NCBI GenBank assembly: GCA_944387145.1
Contig: CALXDU010000005.1
Location: 1-49,947 of the forward strand
Length of the DNA stretch: 49,947 nt
DNA from: an uncultured Oscillospiraceae bacterium
GTDB taxonomy: Bacteria; Bacillota; Clostridia; Oscillospirales; Oscillospiraceae
Direction of reading: 5' to 3'
The notes beneath the pieces are model-generated. The model searched no databases, was not told the DNA's origin, and saw only the letters and a program-made list of their open reading frames with translations. The position numbers and the translations under genes are program-made. This document shows positions 38,610-47,724 of this stretch, piece after piece. Each line of letters starts with the position of its first letter. Position 1 is the first letter of the stretch.

Positions 38610-39593
38610 ATGAAAAGAATTATGATTTTGTCCATTGTTTGCATGCTGCTTTTGTGCGCCTGCGCACCCCAGACCCAGAAGGTAACGGAAACAACCCCGA
38701 CATCTGCGGCAGAAAGTACCGTTCAGACAGCTGCCGCCTCGGAAACCGAAGTTCGCTTTACCGATGACTTGGGACGGGAAGTGACGGTAGACAACCCCCA
38801 GCGGGTGATCTGCCTGACAGCCAGCTACGCCGACGTCTGGTGCATTGCAGGCGGCGCTGACAGCATTGTGGCCACCACCAATGCAACCTGGACCTATTTC
38901 GATTTGCCCCTGAAAGAGGATGTGGTCAATCTGGGTTCTTCCAGTGAACTGAACCTGGAGCAGCTGATTGCCTGCGAGCCGGATCTGATTCTGGCAAGCT
39001 GCGGCACCGACCGGAACATGGAGCTGGAAACTGCTTTTGAGGAAATGGGGATGAATGTTGCCTATTTCTCTGTCAACAGCATCGATGACTATCTGCGGAT
39101 GCTGAAGGTCTGCACCCAGATTACCGGCTGTGAAGAAAACTATGAAACCTACGGTGTTCAGGTAAAGGAGCAGGTGGATCAGGCTCTGACCCGGCCGGAC
39201 GGCTCCAAACCCAGTGTGCTCTACATCCGGGCCACCGGAAGCAGCTGTAAAGTAAAGAACAGCGAAGGCAACGTTTTGGGTGAGATGCTGGCAGCTTTGG
39301 ACTGCGACAATATTGCCGACCGGGAAGAGAGCCTTCTGGAGCAGCTGAGCATGGAAGCCATTCTGGAAGCAGACCCGGAGTATATCTTCGTGGTGCTTCA
39401 GGGCGCAGATCCTGCCAATGCCCAGGAAATCCTGGAAACCACCCTGCTGAGCAATCCTGCCTGGAACACACTGACGGCGGTGAAAGAAGGACGCTATTAT
39501 GTGATGGATCAGGTCCTGTATAATTTGAAACCCAATGGAAGATGGGGGGAAGCCTATGAACAACTTGCGGATATCCTCTATCCGGAAGCATAA
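38610..39593 (+). CDS. Iron-siderophore/cobalamin-type ABC transporter substrate-binding lipoprotein
   Basis: 327 residues; ATG 38610 after GAGGAG. Lipobox LCAC with Cys18, a Thr/Ala/Glu-rich linker, then a helical-backbone binding fold of the FecB/BtuF/FhuD group: VICLTASYADVWCIAGGADSIVATTNATW, LIACEPDLILASCGTD and a C-terminal GRYYVMDQVLYNLKPNGRWGEAYEQLADIL. It captures an iron or corrinoid chelate outside the cell. First gene of an operon with permease, ATPase and a tetrapyrrole enzyme, all overlapping or nearly so. The neighbouring porphyrin enzyme slightly favours a corrinoid or heme-related ligand; sequence alone does not decide. Confidence 0.85.
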   Translation: MKRIMILSIVCMLLLCACAPQTQKVTETTPTSAAESTVQTAAASETEVRFTDDLGREVTVDNPQRVICLTASYADVWCIAGGADSIVATTNATWTYFDLPLKEDVVNLGSSSELNLEQLIACEPDLILASCGTDRNMELETAFEEMGMNVAYFSVNSIDDYLRMLKVCTQITGCEENYETYGVQVKEQVDQALTRPDGSKPSVLYIRATGSSCKVKNSEGNVLGEMLAALDCDNIADREESLLEQLSMEAILEADPEYIFVVLQGADPANAQEILETTLLSNPAWNTLTAVKEGRYYVMDQVLYNLKPNGRWGEAYEQLADILYPEA

Positions 39594-40569
39594 AAGTTTA
39601 TTCTGGATTGGACTTTGCCTGCTGACACTGCTGACAGCTATCCTCAGCATTTGGACAGGCTCGGTGAACGTATCCGCCCAGCAGGTGTTTGCTGCCTTGA
39701 TTGGGCAGGATACCACGTCCACCGCCGCCCGTATTGTGCTGTTTACCCGGCTGCCCAGAACCTGCGCAGCCATGCTGGCTGGCGCTGCCCTGGCGGTTTC
39801 CGGTGCAGTGATCCAGACGGTGCTGAATAACCCCCTGGCATCTCCTGGTGTCATCGGCGTCAATTCCAGTGCGGGCCTGGCGGTTGCCCTGGTTTGCGCC
39901 GCCGCACCCACTGCCCAGCGGTTTACGCCGCTGGTGGCCTTTCTGGGTGCGTTGACGGGGGTGCTGCTGATTCTGGGACTGTCCCAGGGAACGGGAGCCT
40001 CCCGGATGACGGTGGTGCTGGCAGGCGTAGCCATTTCCAATTTGTTCAGCGCCGGCATTGACGGGGTGATTACCCTGGTGCCCGATGCGCTCAATGGCAT
40101 CACGGATTTCCGCATTGGTGGTTTTACCGGCGTAACCATGCGCCAGCTGGCTCCGGCGGCCTGGATGATTCTGGTCAGTCTGGTAATCGTGCTGACCTTA
40201 TCCCAGCAGCTGGACATTCTGGCCCTGGGCAGCGATACTGCCCAGAGTCTGGGCATGGCGGTAAAGCCTGTGCGGTTTTTGCTGCTGGTGCTGGCAGCGG
40301 CACTGGCGGGAGCGGCGGTGAGTTTTGCCGGACTGCTGAGCTTTGTAGGATTGATTGTCCCCCATGCAGTCCGCAGGATTTTGGGAGAGGATAACCTGCC
40401 GGTGCTGGCAGCCTCCATCCTGGGCGGCGGGGTGTTTGTTACCCTCTGCGATCTGCTGGCCCGGGTGCTGTTTGCTCCCTTTGAATTGCCGGTGGGTATT
40501 GTCCTGGCCTTTACGGGAGCGCCCTTCTTCCTGTGGCTGCTTCTGCGTCAGAAAGGAGGCCGGGTATGA
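39556..40569 (+). CDS. FecCD-family ABC transporter permease
   Basis: 337 residues, about ten membrane helices. ATG 39556 (MNNLRISSIR) after GGGGGAAGCC; it overlaps the binding-protein gene by 38 bases. Family signatures are complete: RLPRTCAAMLAGAALAVSGAVIQTVLNNPLASPGVIGVNSSAGLAVAL (in parts), LAGVAISNLFSAGID, DFRIGGFTG and the VSFAGLLSFVGLIVPHAVRRILGEDN block near the C-terminus that contacts the ATPase. Type II importer permease (BtuC/FhuB class), expected to work as a homodimer. Confidence 0.92.
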   Translation: MNNLRISSIRKHKSLFWIGLCLLTLLTAILSIWTGSVNVSAQQVFAALIGQDTTSTAARIVLFTRLPRTCAAMLAGAALAVSGAVIQTVLNNPLASPGVIGVNSSAGLAVALVCAAAPTAQRFTPLVAFLGALTGVLLILGLSQGTGASRMTVVLAGVAISNLFSAGIDGVITLVPDALNGITDFRIGGFTGVTMRQLAPAAWMILVSLVIVLTLSQQLDILALGSDTAQSLGMAVKPVRFLLLVLAAALAGAAVSFAGLLSFVGLIVPHAVRRILGEDNLPVLAASILGGGVFVTLCDLLARVLFAPFELPVGIVLAFTGAPFFLWLLLRQKGGRV

Positions 40570-41333
40570 TACAGATTCAGAATTTAACCACCGGCTACCC
40601 GGGAAAAGTGGTGGTGCAGGATGTATCTGTTGACTTTGTGCCCGGACAGGTGCTGGTTTTGCTGGGGCCCAACGGCAGCGGAAAATCCACCCTGCTGAAA
40701 GCGGCCTTGGGTCTGCTCCCGGCGGAGCAGGGGACGGTGCGTTACGACGGCGTGGATATTCGTCAGATGAAACGAAAGCACGTTGCCCAGAAAGCAGCTT
40801 TCCTGACCCAGAGCCGGAATACCCCTTCCATTTTGTCCCTGCGGATGGTGCTGCACGGACGATTTCCCTACCTGTCCTACCCCCGGCAGTATTCCAAGGC
40901 GGATTATGCCATTGCCCGGAAGGCTATGGACGTGACCGGATGCCGCCAGCACGAGAATACCAATATCAACCAGCTCAGCGGCGGTCAGCGGCAGGGGGTC
41001 TACCTTGCCATGGCCCTGGCTCAGGATACCGAGACGGTGTTCATGGATGAGCCGACTACCTATCTGGACATTCGCCGCCAGCTGCAGATTATGGAAACGG
41101 CCCGCACCCTCGCTGAGGAAGGCAAGGCTGTGGTGCTGGTGCTCCATGATATTTCCATGGCATTGCGGGGAGCAGACCGGATTGGGGTGTTTCATGATGG
41201 CAGGCTTTTGATGTGCGACACGCCGGAGAAAGTCTATGAGAGCGGCGTGCTGGACGGCGTGTTTGATGTCCATGTCCACTGTGCCGAAACGCCCCACGGC
41301 AAACAGTATTACTGCGTTGAAAGAGAGGAATGA
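40566..41333 (+). CDS. Iron/cobalamin-type ABC transporter ATP-binding protein
   Basis: 255 residues. ATG 40566 (MIQIQNLTTG) overlaps the permease stop by 4 bases and follows AAAGGAGG. Walker A GPNGSGKST, signature QLSGGQRQGVYLAMALAQ and Walker B VFMDEPTTYLD with switch His in VLHDISMAL are typical of the FecE/BtuD group; YLD after the DEPT motif is diagnostic. It ends 3 bases before the siroheme-type fusion enzyme, so the four genes are one translationally linked operon. Confidence 0.93.
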   Translation: MIQIQNLTTGYPGKVVVQDVSVDFVPGQVLVLLGPNGSGKSTLLKAALGLLPAEQGTVRYDGVDIRQMKRKHVAQKAAFLTQSRNTPSILSLRMVLHGRFPYLSYPRQYSKADYAIARKAMDVTGCRQHENTNINQLSGGQRQGVYLAMALAQDTETVFMDEPTTYLDIRRQLQIMETARTLAEEGKAVVLVLHDISMALRGADRIGVFHDGRLLMCDTPEKVYESGVLDGVFDVHVHCAETPHGKQYYCVEREE

Positions 41334-41336
41334 CCC

Positions 41337-43394
41337 ATGCCCCATTTTCCCATGTTTATCGATTTGAAAGACCAGACTGTTCTGGTGGCAGGCGGCGGCA
41401 GCGTGGCCCTGCGTAAAGTGCACAAGCTCCTGCCCTATGGCCCTAAATTCCGGGTGATTGCTCCGGAAATTTCGGAAGAAATTTCCCGGCTGCCGGAGGT
41501 AACGGCCCTTTGCCGTCCCTTCCGGATGGGAGATCTACGGCCTCGCCCGGCCATGGTCATTGCCGCTACCAACGACTTAGGTGTGAACCGGAAAATTGCT
41601 CAGTATTGTAAAAAGCACAATATTCCGGTGAACGTGGCAGATTGCCTCGAAGAATGCAGCTTCCTGTTCCCGGCCCTGGTGCAGCAGGGAGAATTTTCTG
41701 CAGGCATCACCACCGGCGGCGCCAGCCCCACGGCGGCGGTGTACTTTAAGGAGCAGCTGCAAGCTCTGCTGCCGGAAAATCTGGACCAGATTCTTACCTG
41801 GCTGGAGCAGCAGCGTCCGGAGCTGAAGGCTTCTGTGCCCGAGCAGTGCACCCGGGCGGGAATCTTCCGCAGAATGTTTGACGCCTGCATGGCAAAGCGC
41901 AGACCCCTGACCGCCAAGGAAAAGAAGGCATGCATGGACAATCAGGCGGCAGGAAGCGTGGCCCTGGTGGGAGCCAGCTGCGGAAAGGCGGATTTGATTA
42001 CCGTGCGGGGACTGCGATTGCTGCAGCAGTGTCAGGCAGTGGTGTATGACGACCTGATTGACCCGGCGCTTCTGGAGGCGGCTCCGGAAACGGCACAGCG
42101 GATTTACATGGGAAAACGCAGCGGTGAACACTCCGCACCGCAGAAGCAAATCAACCAGAAGCTTATTGAGCTGGCTCAGTCGGGATTGAAAGTGGTCCGC
42201 TTGAAAGGCGGAGATCCTTATCTGTTCGGACGGGGCGGAGAAGAGATGCTTGCGCTGAAAGAAGCGGGAATCTCCTGCCAGGAAGTGCCGGGCATTCCTT
42301 CCGCCATTGGCATTCCTGCGGAGGTAGGCATTCCGGTAACTCACCGGGGAGCCAGCCGGGGGCTGCATATCATCACGGCTCACACTTCGGATACCCCTGA
42401 CGGACTGCCGGAGGATTTTGACCATCTGGCCAAGCTCTCCGGAACCCTGGTGTTCCTGATGGGTCTTGCCCAGCTGCCCAAAATTTCTCAGCGGCTGATT
42501 GCGGCGGGAAAGTCCCCGGATACCCCGGCGGCAGTAATTTCTGGCGGCAATTCCCAGAACCCGGCGCTGGTTCGGGCGCCGTTGTGGGAGATTCAGGAGA
42601 AAGCAAAGGATGTTGCCTCTCCTGCCATCATTATGGTAGGCCAGGTAGCGGCGCTGGATTTGTCCCAGAAGCCACTCAGCGGCATTCGGGTTGGCATCAC
42701 CGGCACAGCCCATGTGGCAAAGAAGCAGATTTCCGCTCTGGAAGCATTGGGAGCGGAAACCAGCTGGGTTACCCAGACGGAGGTAAAGAAGTACCCGCTG
42801 GAAGATGTCCTGCCCCAGCTGGAAGGAAAAACCGGATGGCTGGTGTTTACCAGCGCCAACGGCGTAAAGATATTCTTTGACGAATTGGGAAATGATCCGG
42901 GAAAGCTGGCTGTTCTGGAAGGGAAGAAGTACGCAGTCATCGGTGTAGCTACGAAGAATATGCTGGCCCAGTACGGCCTGGAAGCGGATCTGTGCCCCCA
43001 GACCTTTACCTCAGAAGCCCTGGCCCGGGAGCTGGCCCAGACTGCCCAAAAAGAGGAAGCCATCTTCCTTCTGCGCTCTGCAATCGGCTCCCCGATTCTG
43101 CCGGAAATCCTGACCCAGGCTGGTCTTACCGTTTCCGATATTCCCGTGTATAACGTTTCCGGAGAAGAAGCCGGTCAGGCTCTGCCCCAGCTGGATTATT
43201 TGACTTTCTCCAGCGCCAGCGGCGTGGAAGCCTTTATCCGCCAGTACGGAAGCCTTCCTGAACATGTGAAATATGTCTGCATCGGCCATATTACGGCGAA
43301 GAAGCTGGAAGAATACACCGCAGCTCCCTATCTGACTGCGGAGGAAATTACAGTGCCTGGTATTGTCCAGACCATTGCAGACGATGTATTATAA
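41337..43394 (+). CDS. Three-domain siroheme/uroporphyrinogen-III enzyme (precorrin-2 dehydrogenase - CobA - HemD)
   Basis: 685-residue fusion. Residues 1-200 are a CysG-type N-terminal half: NAD-binding GGGSVALRK (19-27) and NVADCLEECSFLFPALVQQGEFSAGITTGGASPT, expected to act as precorrin-2 dehydrogenase and perhaps ferrochelatase. Residues 205-440 are uroporphyrinogen-III C-methyltransferase (CobA), with VRLKGGDPYLFGRGGEE and EVPGIPSAIGIPAEVGIPVTHRG. Residues 445-685 are a uroporphyrinogen-III synthase (HemD) fold (FTSANGVKIFFDEL, VFLLRS-like AIFLLRSAIGSP, FSSASGVEAF). One polypeptide thus could turn hydroxymethylbilane into precorrin-2 and siroheme. No hemA/B/C/L lie nearby. It follows an iron/corrinoid ABC importer by 3 bases and ends with a terminator. 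Confidence 0.92.
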   Translation: MPHFPMFIDLKDQTVLVAGGGSVALRKVHKLLPYGPKFRVIAPEISEEISRLPEVTALCRPFRMGDLRPRPAMVIAATNDLGVNRKIAQYCKKHNIPVNVADCLEECSFLFPALVQQGEFSAGITTGGASPTAAVYFKEQLQALLPENLDQILTWLEQQRPELKASVPEQCTRAGIFRRMFDACMAKRRPLTAKEKKACMDNQAAGSVALVGASCGKADLITVRGLRLLQQCQAVVYDDLIDPALLEAAPETAQRIYMGKRSGEHSAPQKQINQKLIELAQSGLKVVRLKGGDPYLFGRGGEEMLALKEAGISCQEVPGIPSAIGIPAEVGIPVTHRGASRGLHIITAHTSDTPDGLPEDFDHLAKLSGTLVFLMGLAQLPKISQRLIAAGKSPDTPAAVISGGNSQNPALVRAPLWEIQEKAKDVASPAIIMVGQVAALDLSQKPLSGIRVGITGTAHVAKKQISALEALGAETSWVTQTEVKKYPLEDVLPQLEGKTGWLVFTSANGVKIFFDELGNDPGKLAVLEGKKYAVIGVATKNMLAQYGLEADLCPQTFTSEALARELAQTAQKEEAIFLLRSAIGSPILPEILTQAGLTVSDIPVYNVSGEEAGQALPQLDYLTFSSASGVEAFIRQYGSLPEHVKYVCIGHITAKKLEEYTAAPYLTAEEITVPGIVQTIADDVL

Positions 43395-43401
43395 CGCAAG
43401 A

Positions 43402-43439
43402 AAGCCTGCCTGGATTTGTATCCCGGCAGGCTTCTTTTT
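43402..43439 (+). terminator. Terminator of the importer/siroheme operon
   Basis: AAGCCTGCC (43402-43410)/GGCAGGCTT (43425-43433) with a 14-base loop, followed by CTTTTTA, 8 bases after the stop codon. Confidence 0.8.
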
Positions 43440-43487
43440 ACCTTTGAAGGCAATTCCTAATAATTCCTTAAATTCAGGATGCAGGCA

Positions 43488-43516
43488 TTGACTTTTGTAG
43501 TTTTGCAAATTATATT
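43488..43516 (+). promoter_or_regulatory. Promoter of the beta-helix lipoprotein gene
   Basis: TTGACT at 43488-43493, 17-base spacer, TATATT at 43511-43516. The roughly 105-base leader that follows contains GC-rich self-complementary TCCGGA segments before AGAAAGGAT. Confidence 0.65.
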
Positions 43517-43627
43517 ATGGTTATAGATAAAATAAATGGCAGTTTTGTTCAATCTAACTAAAACATAATAAATCCGGATTGCTTCCCCGGAAATCGGACG
43601 AAGTCCGGAGCAGAAAGGATAAGTAAC

Positions 43628-45263
43628 ATGAAACGAACCTTGGTATGGCTATTGGCACTGGCGCTGGCTGTTGGTTTGCTGACCGGCTGCGGTGCAGAAC
43701 AGGAAGAACAGCTGCCGTCGGAATCTATGGCAGAAACGGTTCCGTCGACAGGACAGACGGTGAAAACAGTGGATGAACTGCTGGCGGCCATTGAACCGGG
43801 GGCAGAAATTCTTCTGGAGCCGGGGACCTACAATCTCTCTACCGCCGAAGATTATGGCAAGGAGGATACCCGCAGCACATATTACACATGGGTTCCGGCA
43901 GGAAATGGCTATACATTGCGTCTGGTAGGGGTGGATGACCTGACCATCCGGGGCGGCGGTATGGAGTCTGCCACACTGGAAACCGATGCTGTGGACGGGA
44001 CTCTGATGGAGGTGCTTAACTGTAACGGCGTAACCTTGGAGGATTTTGCAGCTGGGGGTGCAGACGGCGCAGAAAGCAGCATTGGGTGTGTTGTCTCTTT
44101 TTTGGGATGCAGAGACATTGCTGTGAATCGGGTGGATTTTCGTGGCGGCAATGTGGATGGCGTTATGGTACAGTATTGCAGCAATCTGACCATCCGGGAC
44201 AGCCGGATTTCCCAGTGTTCCAGTTCTGCACTGTCCCTCTATGAATGTTCCCAAATGACGTTGGAGCGCTGTGAAATCCACGATATTGGCCGGAGGTACG
44301 GAAGTTATGCGGTACTCTCTGCAAATAACTGCAGTGATCTTTCGATTTTCGACAACCGGATCCATCATAACACGGCATTCAGCCTGCTGGTAAGCAGCAT
44401 GAGTACCTCGGTGGAAATGGCGGGCAATCAGATCACCGGCAACCGGATGCGGGAAGAGGCCTTCTATCTGTACAATACCAGACTGGTACTGGATGGCAAT
44501 ACCTTTGAAAACAACACGATCCGCAGGTGGTATCCGGACAGCACCTCCTGTGCCGTGGACAAAGCGGGCAGCCCGATTTCTGCGGAAGACCTGAATCGTA
44601 TGAACGTGCGCAGCGATCAGGAGGCAGCAGCCCATCGGAACCTGGTCACGGTATCCACAGCGGAGGAACTTCTGAAAGCCATTGCACCGGATACGGAAAT
44701 CGTACTGGATGCTGCGCTGTACGATTTGAGCACCGCTGCCGGATCCACAGAAACGGAGAGTGAACACTACTACTGGGAGGAAACCTACGATGGGCCGGAG
44801 CTGGTGATCCGGGGAGTGGACAACCTGGTCATCCGCAGCGCAGACGGCAACCGAGAAGCCCATACCCTGTCGGCAGTTCCCAGATACGCCAATGTGCTGA
44901 GATTCAACCGGTGCAGCAATATCACCCTGTCCGGCTTCACCGCAGGCCACACCGTTGAGCCGGGCAGCTGCATTGGCGGCGTGCTGACATTCGTGGATTG
45001 TGATGAAATCCAGGTGGACAACTGCGGCCTGTATGGCTGCGGCATCCTGGGGATCCAGACGGAGAACTGCGGCGGTGTCACCGTAAGCGGCTGCGATATT
45101 TACGAGTGCAGCCAGGGCGGAATCGCCATGTACGGAACCTGGGACATTGCCATTGAACAGTGTACTTTTCCGGGATCTGGGAGGCAACCGCATGGCCTTC
45201 AGCGGATGTGAAAACGTGAGAGTGGATGACAAGGATATAGACGGAAATGTTTGCATAGAATAA
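43628..45263 (+). pseudogene. Duplicated right-handed beta-helix surface lipoprotein, frameshifted near the 3' end
   Basis: Lipoprotein (lipobox LLTGC, Cys21) made of two similar units. Each begins with an LLxAIxPxxEIxLxxxxYxLSTA block (about 48-74 and 340-373), then a strap YYTWVPAGNGYTLRLVGVDDLTIRGG / YYWEETYDGPELVIRGVDNLVIRS, then parallel beta-helix rungs (NCNGVTLEDF, YCSNLTIRDSRISQC, ECSQMTLERCEI). Frame 1 ends at 45211 with a foreign-looking tail. Dropping one T of TTTT near 45170 opens a frame that continues the repeat (RDLGGNRMAFSGCENVRVDD...) for 27 more codons to TAA 45261-45263. The frameshift could be a real decay event or a read error; coordinates cover the full restored frame. 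Surface polysaccharide binding or cleavage is likely but the enzyme type cannot be read. Confidence 0.7.
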
Positions 45264-45305
45264 GGAAACCATCCCAGAGGTTTGGTCTGTGATGGCGCAA
45301 AGAAA

Positions 45306-45329
45306 ACCGCAGAGCCTATGCTCTGCGGT
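45306..45329 (-). terminator. Terminator of tRNA-Ser
   Basis: ACCGCAGAGC/GCTCTGCGGT, a 10-bp stem with a 4-base loop, followed on the minus strand by TTTTCTTTG, immediately 3' of the tRNA. Confidence 0.88.
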
Positions 45330-45330
45330 C

Positions 45331-45422
45331 TGGCGGAGATGTGGGGATTCGAACCCCAGCGCCGGCGGAGCCGACCTACCGGATTTCGAATCCGGACCCT
45401 TCAACCACTTGGGTACATCTCC
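45331..45422 (-). tRNA. tRNA-Ser (anticodon CGA), CCA encoded
   Basis: On the minus strand the gene starts GGAGATGTACCC and ends CATCTCCGCCA. Acceptor GGAGATG pairs with CATCTCC. The anticodon arm is CCGGA-TTCGAAA-TCCGG, so the anticodon is CGA. A long variable arm (GTCGGCTCCGCCGGC) and the T arm GGGGTTCGAATCCCC are typical of class II tRNA-Ser. Promoter and terminator flank it. Confidence 0.95.
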
Positions 45423-45443
45423 ATTGATACTCTCAGCCAAGCT

Positions 45444-45472
45444 ATTATATCAGTGGAACCCGCAAAAATCAA
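45444..45472 (-). promoter_or_regulatory. Promoter of tRNA-Ser
   Basis: Minus strand: TTGATT (45467-45472), 17-base spacer, TATAAT (45444-45449). Confidence 0.75.
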
Positions 45473-45488
45473 GAATTTCTTTCACACA

Positions 45489-45520
45489 AAAATTCCACGT
45501 CCCGAAGGACGTGGAATTTT
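45489..45520 (-). terminator. Terminator of the 5'-nucleotidase gene
   Basis: A 14-bp perfect stem AAAATTCCACGTCC/GGACGTGGAATTTT closed on the minus strand by a UUCG tetraloop, with a T run following. It lies 15 bases past the stop codon. Confidence 0.9.
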
Positions 45521-45534
45521 GATAAATCGGGGAA

Positions 45535-47556
45535 TTACTGCTCTTTCTTCTTCAGTACAAAGACCACCACTGCCAGAGCTGCGCAGCTGATTACGGCAAT
45601 GACAAGGATGGAGCTGGAGGAAGAAGTCTCAGCGGTGATTTCCTCTGCTGCAACGGTTGCTGCGGTGGTTTCCGGAGCCTGAGTAGCAGGAACGGTGGTT
45701 TCCACAGCCTCAGGTTCCCGGACAGCGGCTTCCATCACAATGCGGCCGGAGCCGTCAACAGTGCTGTAATCCACGGTAAATCCGGGATACTTGGCAGCCA
45801 GGGGGGAGTTGGTAGCTTCCACAACGCCGCCTTCAAAAGCCTGGACGTAGTTTGCCAGAACCATGTAATCTTCCATCACATAGTCCAGCACGTTCACAGC
45901 GCCGTCAAACATGCTGAATCCGTCACCCAGATCCCGCAGAGTGTAGTTGTAGCCAGCCAGGTTGTACTTGGCAGTCAGATCCAGATCGTCCCAAGCGCCG
46001 GTTTCCTTGTTGTAAACCTTCACATCGTGCACCCGATATCCGCCGGTAGGAGCACCGATCCAAACGCCCTTGTCGTCTTTCTGGGTGGAGTCGGGCCATT
46101 CGGTGTCAATCTTGTAGGTGATGCCGGAAACCTGGAGGAAGCCGCCGCACTCTTCACCGGTGCCGGCAGTCCGTGCGCCCCACTCCAGAGCGTCCAGCAG
46201 CTGCTGACCGGTAATGGTCTGCAGACAGGCTACGTTGCCGAAGGTGTGGATGCTCTTGCAGGTCTGGTAGGAAATGTCACCGGTGATGGCGGTATTGCGC
46301 ACGCCGCCGCCGTTCATAATTGCCACATCCACGTCCATATCCATGCTGTCAAACAGGTAGTACAGAGCGTCTGCGGCGAAGTCGCCGGTGTTGGTCTCCT
46401 GGCTGCGGACCAGACGGGTTTCGTCGCTGGCATAGTTGTCCAGAGTCAGAGCGGTGGAACCAATGACGGTGCCCAGCTGCTCGTCGATTTTCTTCATCCA
46501 GGCATCCTTGATGGAAGCCACGGAAGCGTCGCTGCACCACTCAGCGCCGGTGTACAGGTCGGAGACCAGCTTGTAGCCCACCACTTCGGTTACGTCGTTG
46601 CCGTCTTCATCCTTCACGGGATTGCCGTCTTCGCCCATGACGGTCTCCAGGATTTCTTCATACTCGATGAAATCCGTGGAAACTTCGCCGGTTTCGGCGC
46701 TGATGACCATCAGACCGATACGGTCAAAATACTGACCGGTCTGAGACAGCATCACGTTGTTGCCATCCTTGTCAGCCACTTCCTTGCCTTCCACGGTGCT
46801 GTGGGAGTGACCGTCGATGAAAGCGGTCAGGCCGGATACGTTGGCAATGGTTTCTTCGCTGGTCCAGGGCTGGGAAGCCTTGTCATCACCCAGATGACCC
46901 AGAGCAACGACCTTGGTGGCGCCCTCTGCTACAGCCTGATCGATGGCAGTCTGGACATCGGCATACAGAGCTGCACCGTCCTCACCGCCGGAAATGCCAT
47001 AGATGTAGTTGCCGTTTTCATCCTGGAAGTAGGCAGGGGTGGACTTGGTGAAGGATTCGGGGGTAGTGATGCCTACGATGGCCAGCTTTTCCTGACCCAG
47101 CTCAAAGATCTGGTAGGAAGGCAGCACATTTTCGCCCCGGACTCCGTCCGCTTCTTCGTAGAAGTTGCAGGAAACGTAGGGGAACTCTGCCCACTGCTGA
47201 ATTTGCTGGCAGCCTTCCATACCGTAGTCAAACTCGTGGTTGCCCAGAGTTGCCAGGTCATATCCGGCGGCGTTCATCAGCTTGATGATGGTTTCGCCTT
47301 TGTCCATGGAACCGTAGGCAGTACCCTGAACATGGTCACCGGCATCTACCAGCAGAACATATTTGTACTGCTTCTGCAGTTCGGTTTTCACCGCTGCGAT
47401 TACGTCGTAACTCAGAGGGCCATCGATATAGGTATGTACATCATTGGTGTACAAAATGGCGATGTCCTCCGAGGGCTGGGTTTGGGCAGCAGCAGCGGGA
47501 ACTGCCAGGGAAAGCACCAGCATCAGAGCCAAAAGAATTGCGAAAGTCTTGCGCAT
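45535..47556 (-). CDS. Membrane-anchored bifunctional 5'-nucleotidase / UDP-sugar hydrolase (metallophosphoesterase)
   Basis: 673 residues, start ATG 47556 (MRKTFAILLA) with AGGAGG 10 bases upstream; the longer frame to 47625 lacks start signals. Signal peptide to about residue 24. Metallophosphatase domain with the dinuclear-metal ligands in TNDVHTYID (Asp39, His41), VDAGDHVQG (Asp71), TLGNHEFDYG (Asn106, His107) and DGHSHS. The C-terminal 5'-nucleotidase domain follows (MNGGGVRNTAITGDISY, GFSMFDGA). A Thr/Glu-rich stalk and a last helix (SSILVIAVISCAALAVVVFVL then KKKEQ) anchor it without a sortase signal. It would release nucleosides or phosphate outside the cell. Single-gene unit. Confidence 0.9.
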   Translation of the reverse strand: MRKTFAILLALMLVLSLAVPAAAAQTQPSEDIAILYTNDVHTYIDGPLSYDVIAAVKTELQKQYKYVLLVDAGDHVQGTAYGSMDKGETIIKLMNAAGYDLATLGNHEFDYGMEGCQQIQQWAEFPYVSCNFYEEADGVRGENVLPSYQIFELGQEKLAIVGITTPESFTKSTPAYFQDENGNYIYGISGGEDGAALYADVQTAIDQAVAEGATKVVALGHLGDDKASQPWTSEETIANVSGLTAFIDGHSHSTVEGKEVADKDGNNVMLSQTGQYFDRIGLMVISAETGEVSTDFIEYEEILETVMGEDGNPVKDEDGNDVTEVVGYKLVSDLYTGAEWCSDASVASIKDAWMKKIDEQLGTVIGSTALTLDNYASDETRLVRSQETNTGDFAADALYYLFDSMDMDVDVAIMNGGGVRNTAITGDISYQTCKSIHTFGNVACLQTITGQQLLDALEWGARTAGTGEECGGFLQVSGITYKIDTEWPDSTQKDDKGVWIGAPTGGYRVHDVKVYNKETGAWDDLDLTAKYNLAGYNYTLRDLGDGFSMFDGAVNVLDYVMEDYMVLANYVQAFEGGVVEATNSPLAAKYPGFTVDYSTVDGSGRIVMEAAVREPEAVETTVPATQAPETTAATVAAEEITAETSSSSSILVIAVISCAALAVVVFVLKKKEQ

Positions 47557-47654
47557 TTGAAATTCCTCCTTTTCAAAGAATCCACCAACAGTATACACCA
47601 TTTTCTGGAAAAAGAAAATACCCAATTATGTAAAATTCGACACAAATTCTAAGG

Positions 47655-47683
47655 TAGACAACTTTCTGGATTTATGCTACTCT
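47655..47683 (+). promoter_or_regulatory. Promoter of the GH25 lipoprotein gene
   Basis: TAGACA at 47655-47660, 17-base spacer, TACTCT at 47678-47683; start codon 40 bases further on. Confidence 0.55.
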
Positions 47684-47724
47684 AAAGGGGCAATCTATGA
47701 AAAATAGAAAGGGTATGTAACCCC

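Noticed and set aside
45331..45422. tRNA-Ser as an integration site for a mobile element
   Set aside because: No partial copy of the tRNA 3' end and no integrase were seen in the flanking sequence.
46027..47652. Plus-strand open frame of 541 codons opposite the 5'-nucleotidase gene
   Set aside because: The minus-strand frame has a signal peptide, metal-ligand motifs, terminator and ribosome binding site; the plus frame is its shadow.
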